The position numbers and the translations under genes were made by a program. A stretch of DNA of 40,386 nucleotides, taken from NCBI GenBank assembly GCA_001803045.1, contig MHAR01000030.1, forward strand, positions 1 through 40,386, given 5' to 3'. Shown in pieces: positions 9,161 to 19,000 of the stretch. The notes beneath the pieces were generated by a model that was not told where the DNA came from, made no database searches, and saw only the letters and a list, made by a program, of their open reading frames with translations. Each line of letters opens with the position of its first letter. The first letter of the stretch is position 1. The DNA is from Ignavibacteria bacterium RIFOXYB12_FULL_35_14. GTDB lineage: Bacteria; Bacteroidota; Ignavibacteria; Ignavibacteriales; Ignavibacteriaceae.

Positions 9161-9230
9161 TAGCGACTTTGCGACTTGGCGGTGAAATTTTTATCTTCTT
9201 TACCGCAAAGACACTGAGACGCAAAGAGGC
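9161..9230. repeat. degenerate dispersed intergenic inverted repeat
   Basis: Between the Mo-subunit and PLP-enzyme genes, TAGCGACTTTGCGACTTGG then GGTGAAAT (9161-9188) is followed by TACCGCAAAGACACTGAGAC and GCAAAG (9201-9226). The second part is roughly the reverse complement of the first (CTTTGCG.../...CGCAAAG; GGTGAAA/TACCG). The wording resembles degenerate GCAAAG-type intergenic repeats seen in many Bacteroidota-group genomes. It may act as a hairpin or processing site inside the operon; function not known. Confidence 0.45.
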
Positions 9231-9297
9231 ACAAAAAATTTTCAAGAATTCAAAAAATTAACACAAATAATCAAATTTTTTAACAAGTTAGGAACTT

Positions 9298-10770
9298 ATG
9301 AACAACTGGAACTGGCAATTACAAGACAAATCTTTTCTTGAAAAATCAATTAAACGATGCAGAGAAAAAGAAATCATCCTTCCAACTTTCAAACAGTTAA
9401 AAGATCCCGAATCAATTCCGAAAAAAATTCAAGAGCAACTTGAAACTATTGATCTGAATGCACTCCATCCGTTAAATCTTTTTAGAATAAATTGGCGGAA
9501 TGATAAATCAACAGGGAAAATTGGGGAGATAAACTATTTGGAAATTCCAAGAGAAATTACCGGAGTAAAAGCAAGAATAATTGGACTAATCGGGAAATAT
9601 TTTCCGACCGGAGCGCACAAAGTCGGGGCAACTTATGGCTGCTTGGTTCCCTACTTAGTCACTGGGAGATTTAATCCCGAATACCACAAAGCTGTTTGGC
9701 CATCAACTGGAAATTATTGCAGAGGCGGTGCTTTCAACTCAGCTTTGCTTGCGGTACATGCTGTTGCAATTCTGCCAGAAGAAATGAGCAAAGAACGGTT
9801 TGATTGGCTCAGGGAAATAGGAGCAGAAGTTTTTGCAACTTATGGATGTGAAAGCAACGTGAAAGAAATTTACGACAAGTGTCATGAGTTAGAAAAGCAA
9901 AGTGATGAGTATTTAATCTTCAATCAGTTTAATCAATTTGGAAATTCAATCTGGCATTACAATGTGACAGGCTCAACGATCGAAACGCTGTTCAATCAAA
10001 TTAAAAAAGATGGACAAAGACTAAGCGGATTTGTCAGTGCAACCGGCTCAGCAGGTACAATTGGTGCAGGAGATTATCTCAGAGAAAAATTCCCTTTAAT
10101 AAACGTTACCGCGGCAGAAGCTTTACAATGCCCAACGCTACTGATGAATGGATTTGGCGCTCACCGAATCGAAGGAATTGGGGACAAGCATGTTCCGTGG
10201 ATTCACAATGTTAAAAACACAAATTCCGTTGCAGCAATTGATGACGAACAGCCTTTACGGATACTGCGATTATTCAATGAACCGGAGGGGCAAAAATATT
10301 TATCGCGTTTAGGTGTTGATGAGCAAACCATCAATAAGCTTCCTGATCTTGGAATTTCAAGCATAGCAAATCTCCTTGCTGCCATTAAGCTCACGAAATA
10401 TAATGAGTACAACGAAAACGATGTCATATTCACAATCTTTACTGACTCGTCAGATATGTACCAGTCGCGGTTAAAGGAAATGAATGATGGCTGGGGAAAT
10501 TATTCGTTAAACCAAGCCGGGATTGATTGGAATGTCGCATTGAAAAATCAAAGTATAGATTACTTCAAAGAATTATCATACTACGATAAGAAAGCAATTC
10601 ACAATCTAAAATACTTTACCTGGGTTGAGCAGCAAGGAAAAACCGTTGAAGAGCTCAACACTCAATGGTATGATGAAAATTACTGGAAAGAAAGATTTGC
10701 TGTCGTTCCCAAGTGGGATAAATTGATTGAAGAGTTTAATTCTGAATGTGGAATTGAAAAAAATTTGTAA
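9298..10770 (+). CDS. fold-type II PLP-dependent enzyme (cysteine synthase/TrpB-like), island-associated
   Basis: A 490-residue PLP enzyme of the tryptophan synthase beta superfamily. The Schiff-base lysine is K108 in PTGAHKVGAT, the carboxylate-binding loop is STGNYCRGGAFNS (136-148), and the phosphate-binding Gly loop is TGSAGTIG (249-256). It is about 90 residues longer than E. coli YgeX (2,3-diaminopropionate ammonia-lyase), and its lysine and Asn-loop motifs differ from YgeX, so I do not call it ygeX. Its place between Mo-hydroxylase and ssnA genes suggests it does a beta-elimination or replacement on an amino acid released by purine breakdown; this is inference. AGGAAC lies shortly before the ATG at 9298. 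Chemistry and substrate are unknown. Confidence 0.85.
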   Translation: MNNWNWQLQDKSFLEKSIKRCREKEIILPTFKQLKDPESIPKKIQEQLETIDLNALHPLNLFRINWRNDKSTGKIGEINYLEIPREITGVKARIIGLIGKYFPTGAHKVGATYGCLVPYLVTGRFNPEYHKAVWPSTGNYCRGGAFNSALLAVHAVAILPEEMSKERFDWLREIGAEVFATYGCESNVKEIYDKCHELEKQSDEYLIFNQFNQFGNSIWHYNVTGSTIETLFNQIKKDGQRLSGFVSATGSAGTIGAGDYLREKFPLINVTAAEALQCPTLLMNGFGAHRIEGIGDKHVPWIHNVKNTNSVAAIDDEQPLRILRLFNEPEGQKYLSRLGVDEQTINKLPDLGISSIANLLAAIKLTKYNEYNENDVIFTIFTDSSDMYQSRLKEMNDGWGNYSLNQAGIDWNVALKNQSIDYFKELSYYDKKAIHNLKYFTWVEQQGKTVEELNTQWYDENYWKERFAVVPKWDKLIEEFNSECGIEKNL

Positions 10771-10853
10771 TTCGACATGAGTTCAACAAATGTTAAATTC
10801 ATTCAAAAGGTTTTCAGTTGTCTTAAGGATTATCTTTTAAAGCTTGTCAATAA

Positions 10854-12161
10854 ATGAATACTAGACCATTACTCATTAAAAATGCCTGGATTTGTCAGAT
10901 CGAATCTTATAGTGTTGATCCCGCTTTCGGAAATATGATTATTGAAAATGGGATCATCTCTGAAATCCATGATAAGAGTCCTGAAAAAGATTTTGAAATA
11001 ATTGATGCAGGCGGAAGAGTTGTTACTGTTCCAAATGTGAATTTCCATGATCATATTTACTCTCGCTTAGCAAAAGGTTTACCGCTTCACGGTTCAATGC
11101 AGAATTTTCCGGAGATACTTCAAAATCTTTGGTGGAAAATAGATGTACTTTTAGATCACGACATGATAAAAGCATCTACATACATGGCAGCAATGGAATC
11201 AATTCGAAATGGAGTCACTTATATTTTTGATCATCATTCTTCCCCTTCTCATTCGCTTGGCAGCCTGAACATTATAAAAGATTCACTCGGAGAGTTCAAC
11301 ATACGAAATGTTTTATGCTTTGAAACGACTGATCGTAATGGTGAGCTATTAAAACTAGAAGCGCTGAAAGAGAATACGGATTTTTACCTCTACAACACTG
11401 ATGAAAACTCAAAAGCTGCATTCGGGCTGCACGCATCATTTACTTTGGAGGATTCAACTCTTACTGCCGTAAAAAAATTTCTTGAGAAGAATGACCTCGG
11501 AATTCATATTCACCTCTGCGAGGATGAATCTGACAAAAATATAAGTCTGAAAAAGTATGGGAAACTTCCCGTTCAAAGGTTATTGGATTTTAATTTGTTA
11601 AATGAGAAAAGCATTTTGGTTCATGGTGTTCATTTAACAAAAGAGGAATTTGATTTAATAAAAAGTAAACATCCAGCATTAGTTGTAAATTTAGATTCTA
11701 ACCTTAATAATGCAGTCGGAACACCAAAGTTTGAAAATATACCTGAGGCAATTTCTGTTCTCTGCGGAACAGATGGAATGCATGCAAACATCGCTCGTTC
11801 ACAAAATCAAATGTTTCTGATGATGCGAAACCAAAAGCTAAGTTTTGACAAGGCATTCTATCATTTCAGAAAAATGTATTTTGATCAGCATAGATTTGTT
11901 AAAAAATATTTTCCGGATTTTTCTTCTCTTCAAATAGGGGATAGAGCAGATTTAATTATCTGGGATTACGTTCCTCCGACTCCGATAAGTCAAAGCAATT
12001 TCTTCGGTCATTACATTTATGGAATTTTGGAACGGCAAGTTCATTCGGTTATTCAAAACAGAAAAGTGCTGATGAATAATTTTTCTTTAACCGATATAGA
12101 CGAAACCAAAATTAATAATTACATTTACGAGCAAGGAAAAAGGTTAGTTGAATCACTGTAG
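10854..12161 (+). CDS. ssnA: SsnA-like amidohydrolase/aminohydrolase
   Basis: A 435-residue metal-dependent hydrolase of the amidohydrolase superfamily, close to the 442 residues of E. coli SsnA. Metal ligands are visible: HDH (H65 and H67), His in HIHLCEDESD and in LVHGVHL, and Asp in CGTDGMHAN (D307). The N- and C-terminal parts form the usual small beta-sandwich (IIDAGGRVVTVPNVNFHDH; IGDRADLIIWDYVPPTPI). In the anaerobic purine/urate cluster SsnA is a required hydrolase, thought to deaminate or open a purine-derived ring. The ATG at 10854 lacks a strong ribosome-binding site. Its TAG stop is part of a perfect palindrome (12158-12184). Assignment rests on family motifs plus the xdhD-ygfM-ygfK context. 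Confidence 0.88.
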   Translation: MNTRPLLIKNAWICQIESYSVDPAFGNMIIENGIISEIHDKSPEKDFEIIDAGGRVVTVPNVNFHDHIYSRLAKGLPLHGSMQNFPEILQNLWWKIDVLLDHDMIKASTYMAAMESIRNGVTYIFDHHSSPSHSLGSLNIIKDSLGEFNIRNVLCFETTDRNGELLKLEALKENTDFYLYNTDENSKAAFGLHASFTLEDSTLTAVKKFLEKNDLGIHIHLCEDESDKNISLKKYGKLPVQRLLDFNLLNEKSILVHGVHLTKEEFDLIKSKHPALVVNLDSNLNNAVGTPKFENIPEAISVLCGTDGMHANIARSQNQMFLMMRNQKLSFDKAFYHFRKMYFDQHRFVKKYFPDFSSLQIGDRADLIIWDYVPPTPISQSNFFGHYIYGILERQVHSVIQNRKVLMNNFSLTDIDETKINNYIYEQGKRLVESL

Positions 12162-12184
12162 AACAGATTAGTAATCTGTTCTAC
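12158..12184. repeat. perfect 13+1+13 palindrome overlapping the ssnA stop codon
   Basis: GTAGAACAGATTA, one central G, then TAATCTGTTCTAC. The two 13-base arms are exact reverse complements. The TAG stop of ssnA (12159-12161) lies in the left arm, and the next start codon is 17 bases beyond the right arm. There is no T-run, so it is not a classic intrinsic terminator; a REP-like unit or mRNA-stabilising hairpin in the operon is more likely. Confidence 0.7.
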
Positions 12185-12201
12185 GATTTATATTTGAATT
12201 C

Positions 12202-14607
12202 ATGGATAATTCTTTCAACATAGTCGGTAAAGCAGTCATTAGGCAGGATGCTTTAGAAAAAGTAACCGGCAGAGCTAAGTTCGCTGATGATATTAACGAA
12301 CCCGGACAGCTTTATGGCGTTATGGTTCGAGTTCCAACTGTTCATGCAACGATTGATGAAATTGATTACTCTGAATTATTACGAGTCAAACCGGATTCAA
12401 TTATTGTTGATTCAACTGATATCAAAGGATCAAAAAAAATTGGAGCCATCCGACAAGACCAGCCGATTTTTTCTTTTGATAAAATTGTAACTCCCGGTGA
12501 TGTTATTGCAATGCTTGTTGGAGAATCAGAGGATGAGTTAAAATCGCTATCCAAAAAAGTAAAAATAAAATTCACCGAGCTGCCGGCTCTAACTGATCCC
12601 ACAAGATCTCTTGAACCAAATGCGCCAAAGATTCATCCCCAATATGAAAGTAATTTGATCGTTCACTACCCTCTCCGCAAAGGTGATGTTGAAAAAGGAT
12701 TTAAAGAAAGCGATTTCATTCATGAAGAAACTTACACCACTCAGCTTGTTGAGCATGCTTACATTGAACCGGAGACGGTGCTGGCAATTCCTCTCGAAGG
12801 AAATAAAGGAATAAAAATTATCGGTAGCATTCAAAACCCATTCACAGCCAGAAAAGTAGTTGCATCAGTTTTAAATTGGCCTCTAACAAAGGTTCGAATA
12901 GTCCAGGCAGAGTTGGGCGGATCATTCGGAGGTAAAGATGACACAATGAACATTCTTTCTGCACGTGCGGCAGTTGCGGCTTTAAAGATTGGCAAACCGA
13001 TAAAGATCCATTATTCACGCGAGGAATCAATTCTCGAATCATACAAACGGCATCCCTACATTTTAAAGTACAAAGTTGGCTGCATGAAGAACGGGAAAAT
13101 CATCGCAATGAAAATTGATATCCTTGCTGACGGCGGTGCGTATTCATCAATGAGTCCATTTGTGACATGGCGGAGCGTAGTTCAGGCAACTGGTCCTTAT
13201 GATATTGAAAATGTTTGGACAGATGTAAGAGCAGTCTATACTAACAATCCTTACACGGGTGCAATGCGCGGATTTGGCTCGCCGCAGCCAATCTTTGCAC
13301 AAGAGTCAATTATGGATGAAATAGCAATCAAGCTGAACTTAACTCCGGATGAGTTTCGAAGAATAAATGGTTTCAAAGCTGGTTCGTTTACTGCGAGCGG
13401 ACAGAAATTAGAGAATCACGATGTCAATCTTCTCGACGTTTTAGACACTGCAATTAAAGAAACTAACTTCACTTCAAAGTGGAAAGAGTACAAAAGTAAA
13501 ACAAGCTTCAATGGTTACCAGCTCGATAAAATTTCCGATACAAATGCTGAGCAGTTGATCCTAAAGAAAAAAGATTACATCAATCCGAATAAATTGCTTT
13601 GGAAAGGAATCGGACTTTCTATCAGCTATCGCGGATGTTCATTAGGTGCCGAGGGAATTGATGCAGCCGAAGCTTATCTCTCTGTTCAGAATGACGGCTC
13701 AGCTTACTTACTTTCCGGTTTAGCCGAAAATGGACAGGGCATGAGAACAACACATTCAATTATTGCCGCTGAAGTTCTTGGAATTTCACCCGATAAAATT
13801 TACTACTTAGAAACTGATACTGGTTTAATTCCAGACAGCGGCCCAACCGTAGCATCACGCTCGACCCTTATGGGGGGAGGTGCAGTGAAAGCCGCTTCCG
13901 ACATTCTTAGAAATCGTTTTGAGGATTTTTTAAGATTAGAATGGAAATTAAAATCACAATCCGAATTCATTTTCAAAGATGGTTTTGTTTCTGTGAATGG
14001 TAATCCTCAGCAAAAAATCTCGTTTTCCGATTTATGTTCATTAGCTTATAAAAACGGTATTTGCTTGGCTGCAATTGGCTGGTATAAAAGTCCTGAAGTA
14101 AATTGGGATGAGCATACCGGACAAGGTTCGGCTTACTTCACTTACGTGTATGGCTGTCAGGTTGCAGAAGTAACAGTTAACATTGGAACCGGACAAGTTT
14201 ATATCGATAAGATTACCGCTGTTCACAATCCCGGTAAAGTAATTAATCTACTTGGCGCTGAAGGGCAAGTCTATGGCGGAGTAACTCAAGGTGCCGGTTA
14301 TGGTTTATGGGAACAAGTAACAACAGATGGCGGGAAAATTCGTGAATTAAATTTCGATCAATATCTAATTCCCACTGCAAAAGATTTAAAGGAAATAAAA
14401 CCCGTCTTTGTTGAAGGCAAAGATGTTTATGGAGCCTGGGGCGGGAAATCTTTGGGCGAACCAACTCTCGAATTAACTTCTGCAGCAATCGCCAATGCAA
14501 TTAGAAATGCGACGGGAAAAAGATTTTACAATCTTCCGATAAATTTGGAGGAACTTCTTTTGCGCCGAAAACTATTTCCGAAAGATTTGAAGAGAGGAAG
14601 TTCGTAA
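12202..14607 (+). CDS. xdhD: XdhD-like molybdenum hydroxylase large subunit
   Basis: An 801-residue Mo subunit of a second xanthine oxidase-family enzyme. Motifs: GGSFGGKDD (about 240-247), AMRGFGSPQP with R356, DSGPTVASRST in the cofactor region, and catalytic Glu E753 in KSLGEPTLE. It differs from the first Mo subunit at two sites: the Gln of the GQEH motif is Val (V183 in QLVEH), and the Glu equivalent to bovine E802 is Asp (D246). This suggests a different substrate from plain xanthine. In E. coli xdhD sits with ygfM, ssnA and ygfK, the same partners as here. It overlaps the FAD gene by one base (TAATGA). No separate selenium-insertion genes are in the window. Confidence 0.88.
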   Translation: MDNSFNIVGKAVIRQDALEKVTGRAKFADDINEPGQLYGVMVRVPTVHATIDEIDYSELLRVKPDSIIVDSTDIKGSKKIGAIRQDQPIFSFDKIVTPGDVIAMLVGESEDELKSLSKKVKIKFTELPALTDPTRSLEPNAPKIHPQYESNLIVHYPLRKGDVEKGFKESDFIHEETYTTQLVEHAYIEPETVLAIPLEGNKGIKIIGSIQNPFTARKVVASVLNWPLTKVRIVQAELGGSFGGKDDTMNILSARAAVAALKIGKPIKIHYSREESILESYKRHPYILKYKVGCMKNGKIIAMKIDILADGGAYSSMSPFVTWRSVVQATGPYDIENVWTDVRAVYTNNPYTGAMRGFGSPQPIFAQESIMDEIAIKLNLTPDEFRRINGFKAGSFTASGQKLENHDVNLLDVLDTAIKETNFTSKWKEYKSKTSFNGYQLDKISDTNAEQLILKKKDYINPNKLLWKGIGLSISYRGCSLGAEGIDAAEAYLSVQNDGSAYLLSGLAENGQGMRTTHSIIAAEVLGISPDKIYYLETDTGLIPDSGPTVASRSTLMGGGAVKAASDILRNRFEDFLRLEWKLKSQSEFIFKDGFVSVNGNPQQKISFSDLCSLAYKNGICLAAIGWYKSPEVNWDEHTGQGSAYFTYVYGCQVAEVTVNIGTGQVYIDKITAVHNPGKVINLLGAEGQVYGGVTQGAGYGLWEQVTTDGGKIRELNFDQYLIPTAKDLKEIKPVFVEGKDVYGAWGGKSLGEPTLELTSAAIANAIRNATGKRFYNLPINLEELLLRRKLFPKDLKRGSS

Positions 14608-15482
14608 TGATACCTCAGTTCAAATACTATCGACCGAAATCCATCAACGAGTTAAAAAGCATTTTGGGTGATATGCAAGACAACTCGCGGATTCTTGCTG
14701 GTGGAACTGACATTGTTCCGGGATTCATTCAACAGTCAAGTCGTTTTACTTCAATTACAAATTTGATTGATATAAACTGCATTGCCGATCTGAAAGCTAT
14801 CAAAAATGTTGACGGGCAAGTTTTGATTGGGTCGGCCATTACGTTTGCCGAGATTATGAAAAATGAACTCATTCAAACGCATTTCCCATTGCTTACTAAA
14901 GCCGCTTCAACAGTTGGAAGCATACAGATAAGAAATAGAGCTACCGTTGTTGGCAACTTTGTAAATAATGCTCCTTGTGCTGACAGCGTTCCACCGCTTT
15001 TAGTTTACGATGCCTCCATAAAAATTATTTCACCTAACGGAGAGCGCAATATCCCGCTCAATGAATTTCTATTGAATCCTTATGAAACTCAGTTAAAGAA
15101 AAACGAGTGTGTCACCGAAATCATAATTCCTGCTCCTAAAGAAAATTTTATCGGAGATTTTTACAAGCTAGGAAGACGAAGCGCAGTATCAATTAGCCGG
15201 ATCTCGCTTGCATTTTTAATGCACGAAGAAAATAAATTTATTAAAGAATTTAAAATTGCAAGCGGTGCGATTACCCCCATTGGTAAAAGATTTTATGAAA
15301 TAGAGAACGCATTTGTGGGAAAAGAAATTTCTTCAGAAACTTTTATGGAGATTGCATCAACCCTTGGTGAAAAAGTTTTGGAGACTACTGGTTTAAGGTG
15401 GTCAACTGATTACAAGCTGCCCGTAGTTCAGCAAATGCTGTATCAACTGCTTGAGAGGAATGTGGGAGGGATTTCCGGATGA
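14607..15482 (+). CDS. ygfM: YgfM-like FAD-binding subunit of molybdenum hydroxylase
   Basis: A 291-residue FAD subunit (CoxM/KdhA type). LAGGTDIVPG (30-39) is the first FAD-binding loop and IRNRATVVGNFVNNAPCADS (about 109-128) the second; a C-terminal CO-dehydrogenase-flavoprotein domain covers about 175-280. It sits between the XdhD-like Mo gene (1-base overlap) and the 2Fe-2S gene (4-base ATGA overlap), so the three are translated as a set and form an L/M/S heterotrimer type. Electrons from the Mo subunit go through 2Fe-2S to this FAD; the downstream acceptor is not known, though YgfK is a candidate. Confidence 0.9.
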   Translation: MIPQFKYYRPKSINELKSILGDMQDNSRILAGGTDIVPGFIQQSSRFTSITNLIDINCIADLKAIKNVDGQVLIGSAITFAEIMKNELIQTHFPLLTKAASTVGSIQIRNRATVVGNFVNNAPCADSVPPLLVYDASIKIISPNGERNIPLNEFLLNPYETQLKKNECVTEIIIPAPKENFIGDFYKLGRRSAVSISRISLAFLMHEENKFIKEFKIASGAITPIGKRFYEIENAFVGKEISSETFMEIASTLGEKVLETTGLRWSTDYKLPVVQQMLYQLLERNVGGISG

Positions 15483-15937
15483 TTATCAACTTCAAAATTA
15501 ACGGAAAAGAAACCTTAATCAATCTAACCAAAAACAAACGATTGATTGATTTGTTGCGCGATGACTTGAAACTCACCGGAACAAAAGAGGGCTGCAGTAT
15601 TGGTGAATGTGGTGCATGCACTGTAATCGTAAATGGCAAAGCTGTAAACTCATGCTTAGTTCTAGCTCAGCAAGTTGATGAATGCGATGTCATAACGGTT
15701 GAAGGTTTAGCTGAAGGAAATAAATTAAGCGAACTACAGCAAAATTTTTTGAAATATGGAGCTATTCAATGCGGTTTCTGCACCCCGGGAATGCTGATGT
15801 CTGCTTATGCTTTGTTCTTAGAAAACCCCACACCCTCTCGTGAAGAAATAGAAACAGCTATCGAAGGTAATTTGTGCAGATGCACAGGTTACAAACCAAT
15901 CATCCAAGCAATAACTTCTACTGTGTCTGGGGAATAA
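15479..15937 (+). CDS. 2Fe-2S subunit of molybdenum hydroxylase
   Basis: A 152-residue iron-sulfur subunit. The N-terminal plant-type cluster uses C39, C44, C47 and C59 (CSIGECGAC ... C); the C-terminal helical domain has CGFC (C98, C101) and CRC (C133, C135). Length is normal for the separate small subunit of xanthine oxidase-family enzymes. It is the last gene of the plus-strand run and ends before a hairpin facing the convergent ygfK gene. In E. coli the equivalent Fe-S function near xdhD is not encoded by an adjacent dedicated gene, so the three-gene arrangement here is a complete enzyme. Confidence 0.92.
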   Translation: MIINFKINGKETLINLTKNKRLIDLLRDDLKLTGTKEGCSIGECGACTVIVNGKAVNSCLVLAQQVDECDVITVEGLAEGNKLSELQQNFLKYGAIQCGFCTPGMLMSAYALFLENPTPSREEIETAIEGNLCRCTGYKPIIQAITSTVSGE

Positions 15938-15945
15938 AATCAATG

Positions 15946-16019
15946 GCACACGGATTCAACTGATCAAACGGATCTTAAATGATCTGTTTTAATCAGTTCA
16001 ATCCGTTAAATCCGCGTGC
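15946..16019. terminator. long imperfect hairpin between convergent genes
   Basis: The left arm, beginning GCACACGGATTCAACTGATC, pairs with the right arm ending CAATCCGTTAAATCCGCGTGC apart from an 8-base insertion; the loop is about TTAAAT. It fills the gap between the 2Fe-2S gene and the convergent ygfK gene and probably ends transcription from both sides. Its CACGGATT-type wording also looks like a dispersed repeat. Confidence 0.6.
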
Positions 16020-16021
16020 AA

Positions 16022-19000
16022 TTAACTAAGTAAGTAATGGTAATCACTTAAAATTTTTCCGGCAAGCTTTGTAAATCTAATTCGTTCTTCATCTTTATCT
16101 TTATCATAATCTAAACGCTCACCATTATTATAAAATTTCATTTTTTCAATCTTCGAATCAATCCTCGACACTAATTCAATTTCTCCGTTTCTTTTTAATA
16201 TATAGAATCCATCTTTTTGTGAATGATAAAATTCATATTCGTTTCTAAAAAGAGTTATTTTATCTTTATATGGTGAGCCAGCGTGGGGACAAAAAGTCTC
16301 GCAGTTACCACACTCATTACACATCCAATCAATATGCAGAATTTGATTTACATCTTTGAAATAATCTCCGTCAATTGTAATTAGTATGTTGGCACGATTT
16401 GGACAAACATCGACACACTTGTTGCATATGAAATTACACTCAAGACAGCGTGTTGACTCAAGATTTGATATTTGAGTTAAGGAAAAAATATTCCCCTTTT
16501 GTGCAGCTATTCTTTTCTTTCTTTGCTCTTTGTCAAAAAGATGCTGAAAACTTTTATCAAAAATAATATCAAGCTTTTCTTTTTTTATGATTGCCTCAGC
16601 AGCTTTCTTTCCATCAGCAATGGATTCGACAACAGTTGAAGGACCTCGCAAAGCATCCCCGCCAATGAAAACATTCTCAAGCAATGTTTCATTTGTAGCT
16701 ATATTCGTTTCAGCTTTTCCATATTTATTAATTGAGATTTGATTTTGACCGAGAATATCAAGATCAACTTTTTCTCCAATTGCTGAGATAATAAAATCAA
16801 TTTTATGTTCTTCAAATTCATTTCCAATCGAGACAACATTTCTACGTCCGTCGCTTCCAATTTCACCTAACTTCATTTTTTGAGAGCGTAAAATCTTACC
16901 ATCAAATTCAATTGGTAATAGAAGCTCTTTGAAAACGACACCATCTTCAATCGTATTGTCAAATTCTTCTTTATCTGCGGGCATGAATTCTTTTGTACGG
17001 CGGTAAAGTATGTAAACTTTATCAACGCCATCAATCCTTTTAGCAGCACGTGCTGCATCCATTGCCGAGTTGCCACCGCCAATTACTGCAACACTCTTAC
17101 CTAAAGCTATTTTATCTTTATGATGATACTTCCACAAAAAGTCTAAAGCGTTTATAACATTCTTGGCTTCTCCATTTAGATTAAGCTCTGTTGATTTGCC
17201 AGCACCAATTGCGATGTAAACATATTTGAATCCTTTTTGCTTAAGCTCTTCAACTGAAAAATTTGGATCAACATTAAACTCAAATTTTACTCCAAGCTGC
17301 TTTATGAATTCAACATCATTGTCTATTGCTGATTGTGGCAATCTAAAATCCGGAATAATATTTTGAACAACTCCACCCGCTTTATCGTGTTTTTCAAAAA
17401 CAGTTACATCAAACCCTGCTTGAGCTAAAAAGTAACTTGCTGCAAGACCCGATGGACCAGCACCAATTACCGCACATTTTATTTCATTCGATTTTTTTAA
17501 GTCTTTTTTATAATGTGCTAAAAATTCTTCTCTCCCCTTTTCCACAGCAATCTTTTTAAGATCGCGTATCTTCACCGATTCATCATAATCCCATCGCGTG
17601 CAATGAAACTGACATTGATGATCGCAGATATGTGCGGTGATACTCGGTAAAGCATTCTTAGAAATAATGACTTCGTATGCCTCTCGATACCTTTCTCCCT
17701 CAATCAGTTTAACGTATTCGGGAACATCTTGATGAATTGGACAAGCTACAACGCATGGTGCGGTAAAACAGTTAAAAGTTTCAAGCTTGGTTGGAATCTT
17801 TATTGATTCAACAAGACGAATTTCTTTTTTATAGTGCGAATTTATTAACGAATCATCTGCTAATTTTTTTAAATTCTCAAGATTAATTTTTCTGCTGGTA
17901 AAATCGGTTTGAAAACTTTCAGTAATGTTTCTCCCTATTTGATTTAAGCGGCGGTAACCTCCGGGTTTTAAGAGATCGGTCGCATACGTAACTGGATATA
18001 TTCCACACTTTAGAATAACCGGCGTGTTATAAACTGCGGCACCTCCGGAATATGAAATGCTTAGATTGCCGTTTAAAGCTTCAGCTAATTTCCATGCTGC
18101 ATTTATTGTAAGCGGGAAGAGTGATCGCCCAGACATGTACATTTCATCACCAGCCAGCATGTTCTTTCTGTTTTTAACCGGCAGTGTATTGGAAAGCTTT
18201 ACACCAAACCTTCGATTTATATTACCTGCAAAGTCTTGCAGCCGAGAGATTATTGAGACAGCACTCTCGAACTTCAAATCACTTTTAAATGAATGTTCAT
18301 CCAGTTCCACATTTTTGAAGCCGAGTATTTGGAGAATCTCATGAACTTTTTCATATCCAAGAAGTGTTGGATTTAACTTCACATAAGTATGCAGCTTTTT
18401 TTCTTCGAGTAAGTACTTAGTTATTACCTCAATCTCATCTGCAGGACATCCGTGCATTGTTGATAGTGTTACTGAGTTAGAAATTTTCGACGAAATATTT
18501 TTTATCGTATCATTTAACTTTGGCTTAACATCTAAACTTTGCGGGAATTTCCGGGATAATATTTCTGCGAAGCGATCACTTTCAATGAACTTCAACATTT
18601 TATCTTGATAAATTTTGAATGAAGGATTTTCGGTGGCATCAATCAATGAATTAATAAACGTCTGCATCTTATCGCCTTTTATTCCTTCAAGATTATAACC
18701 AACACTCATGTTAAAAATAAATCCGCGGGGAGAGCTTGAGTCGGGATACAGCAATTGTTTCAACAAGTGAAGAATCATCCATGCTTTCAAGTATTCGTCT
18801 AAGGATTCTTCTAGCCTTAACTCTTGAGACCACTCAACATTGTAACACTCATCCTGAGCATCAATACACGGCTTATCGATGTTTAAATCATCTTTTACCT
18901 GAACGGTTTTCAATTCAAAGAATCGCCCGCCAGCTAAATAAGAAGCAACAATGTTCTGTGAAAGCTGCGTATGCGGTCCGGCTGCTGGTCCGATAGGTAA

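Noticed and set aside
9298-10770. Calling the PLP enzyme YgeX (diaminopropionate ammonia-lyase)
   Set aside because: Length and the motifs around the PLP lysine and Asn loop do not match YgeX; only the context suggests a similar role.
5405-15937. Selenocysteine-containing or selenium-inserted hydroxylase
   Set aside because: No in-frame TGA is needed to keep either enzyme intact, and no selenium-related genes (selD, yqeB, yqeC) are in the window; labile selenium cannot be judged from sequence alone.
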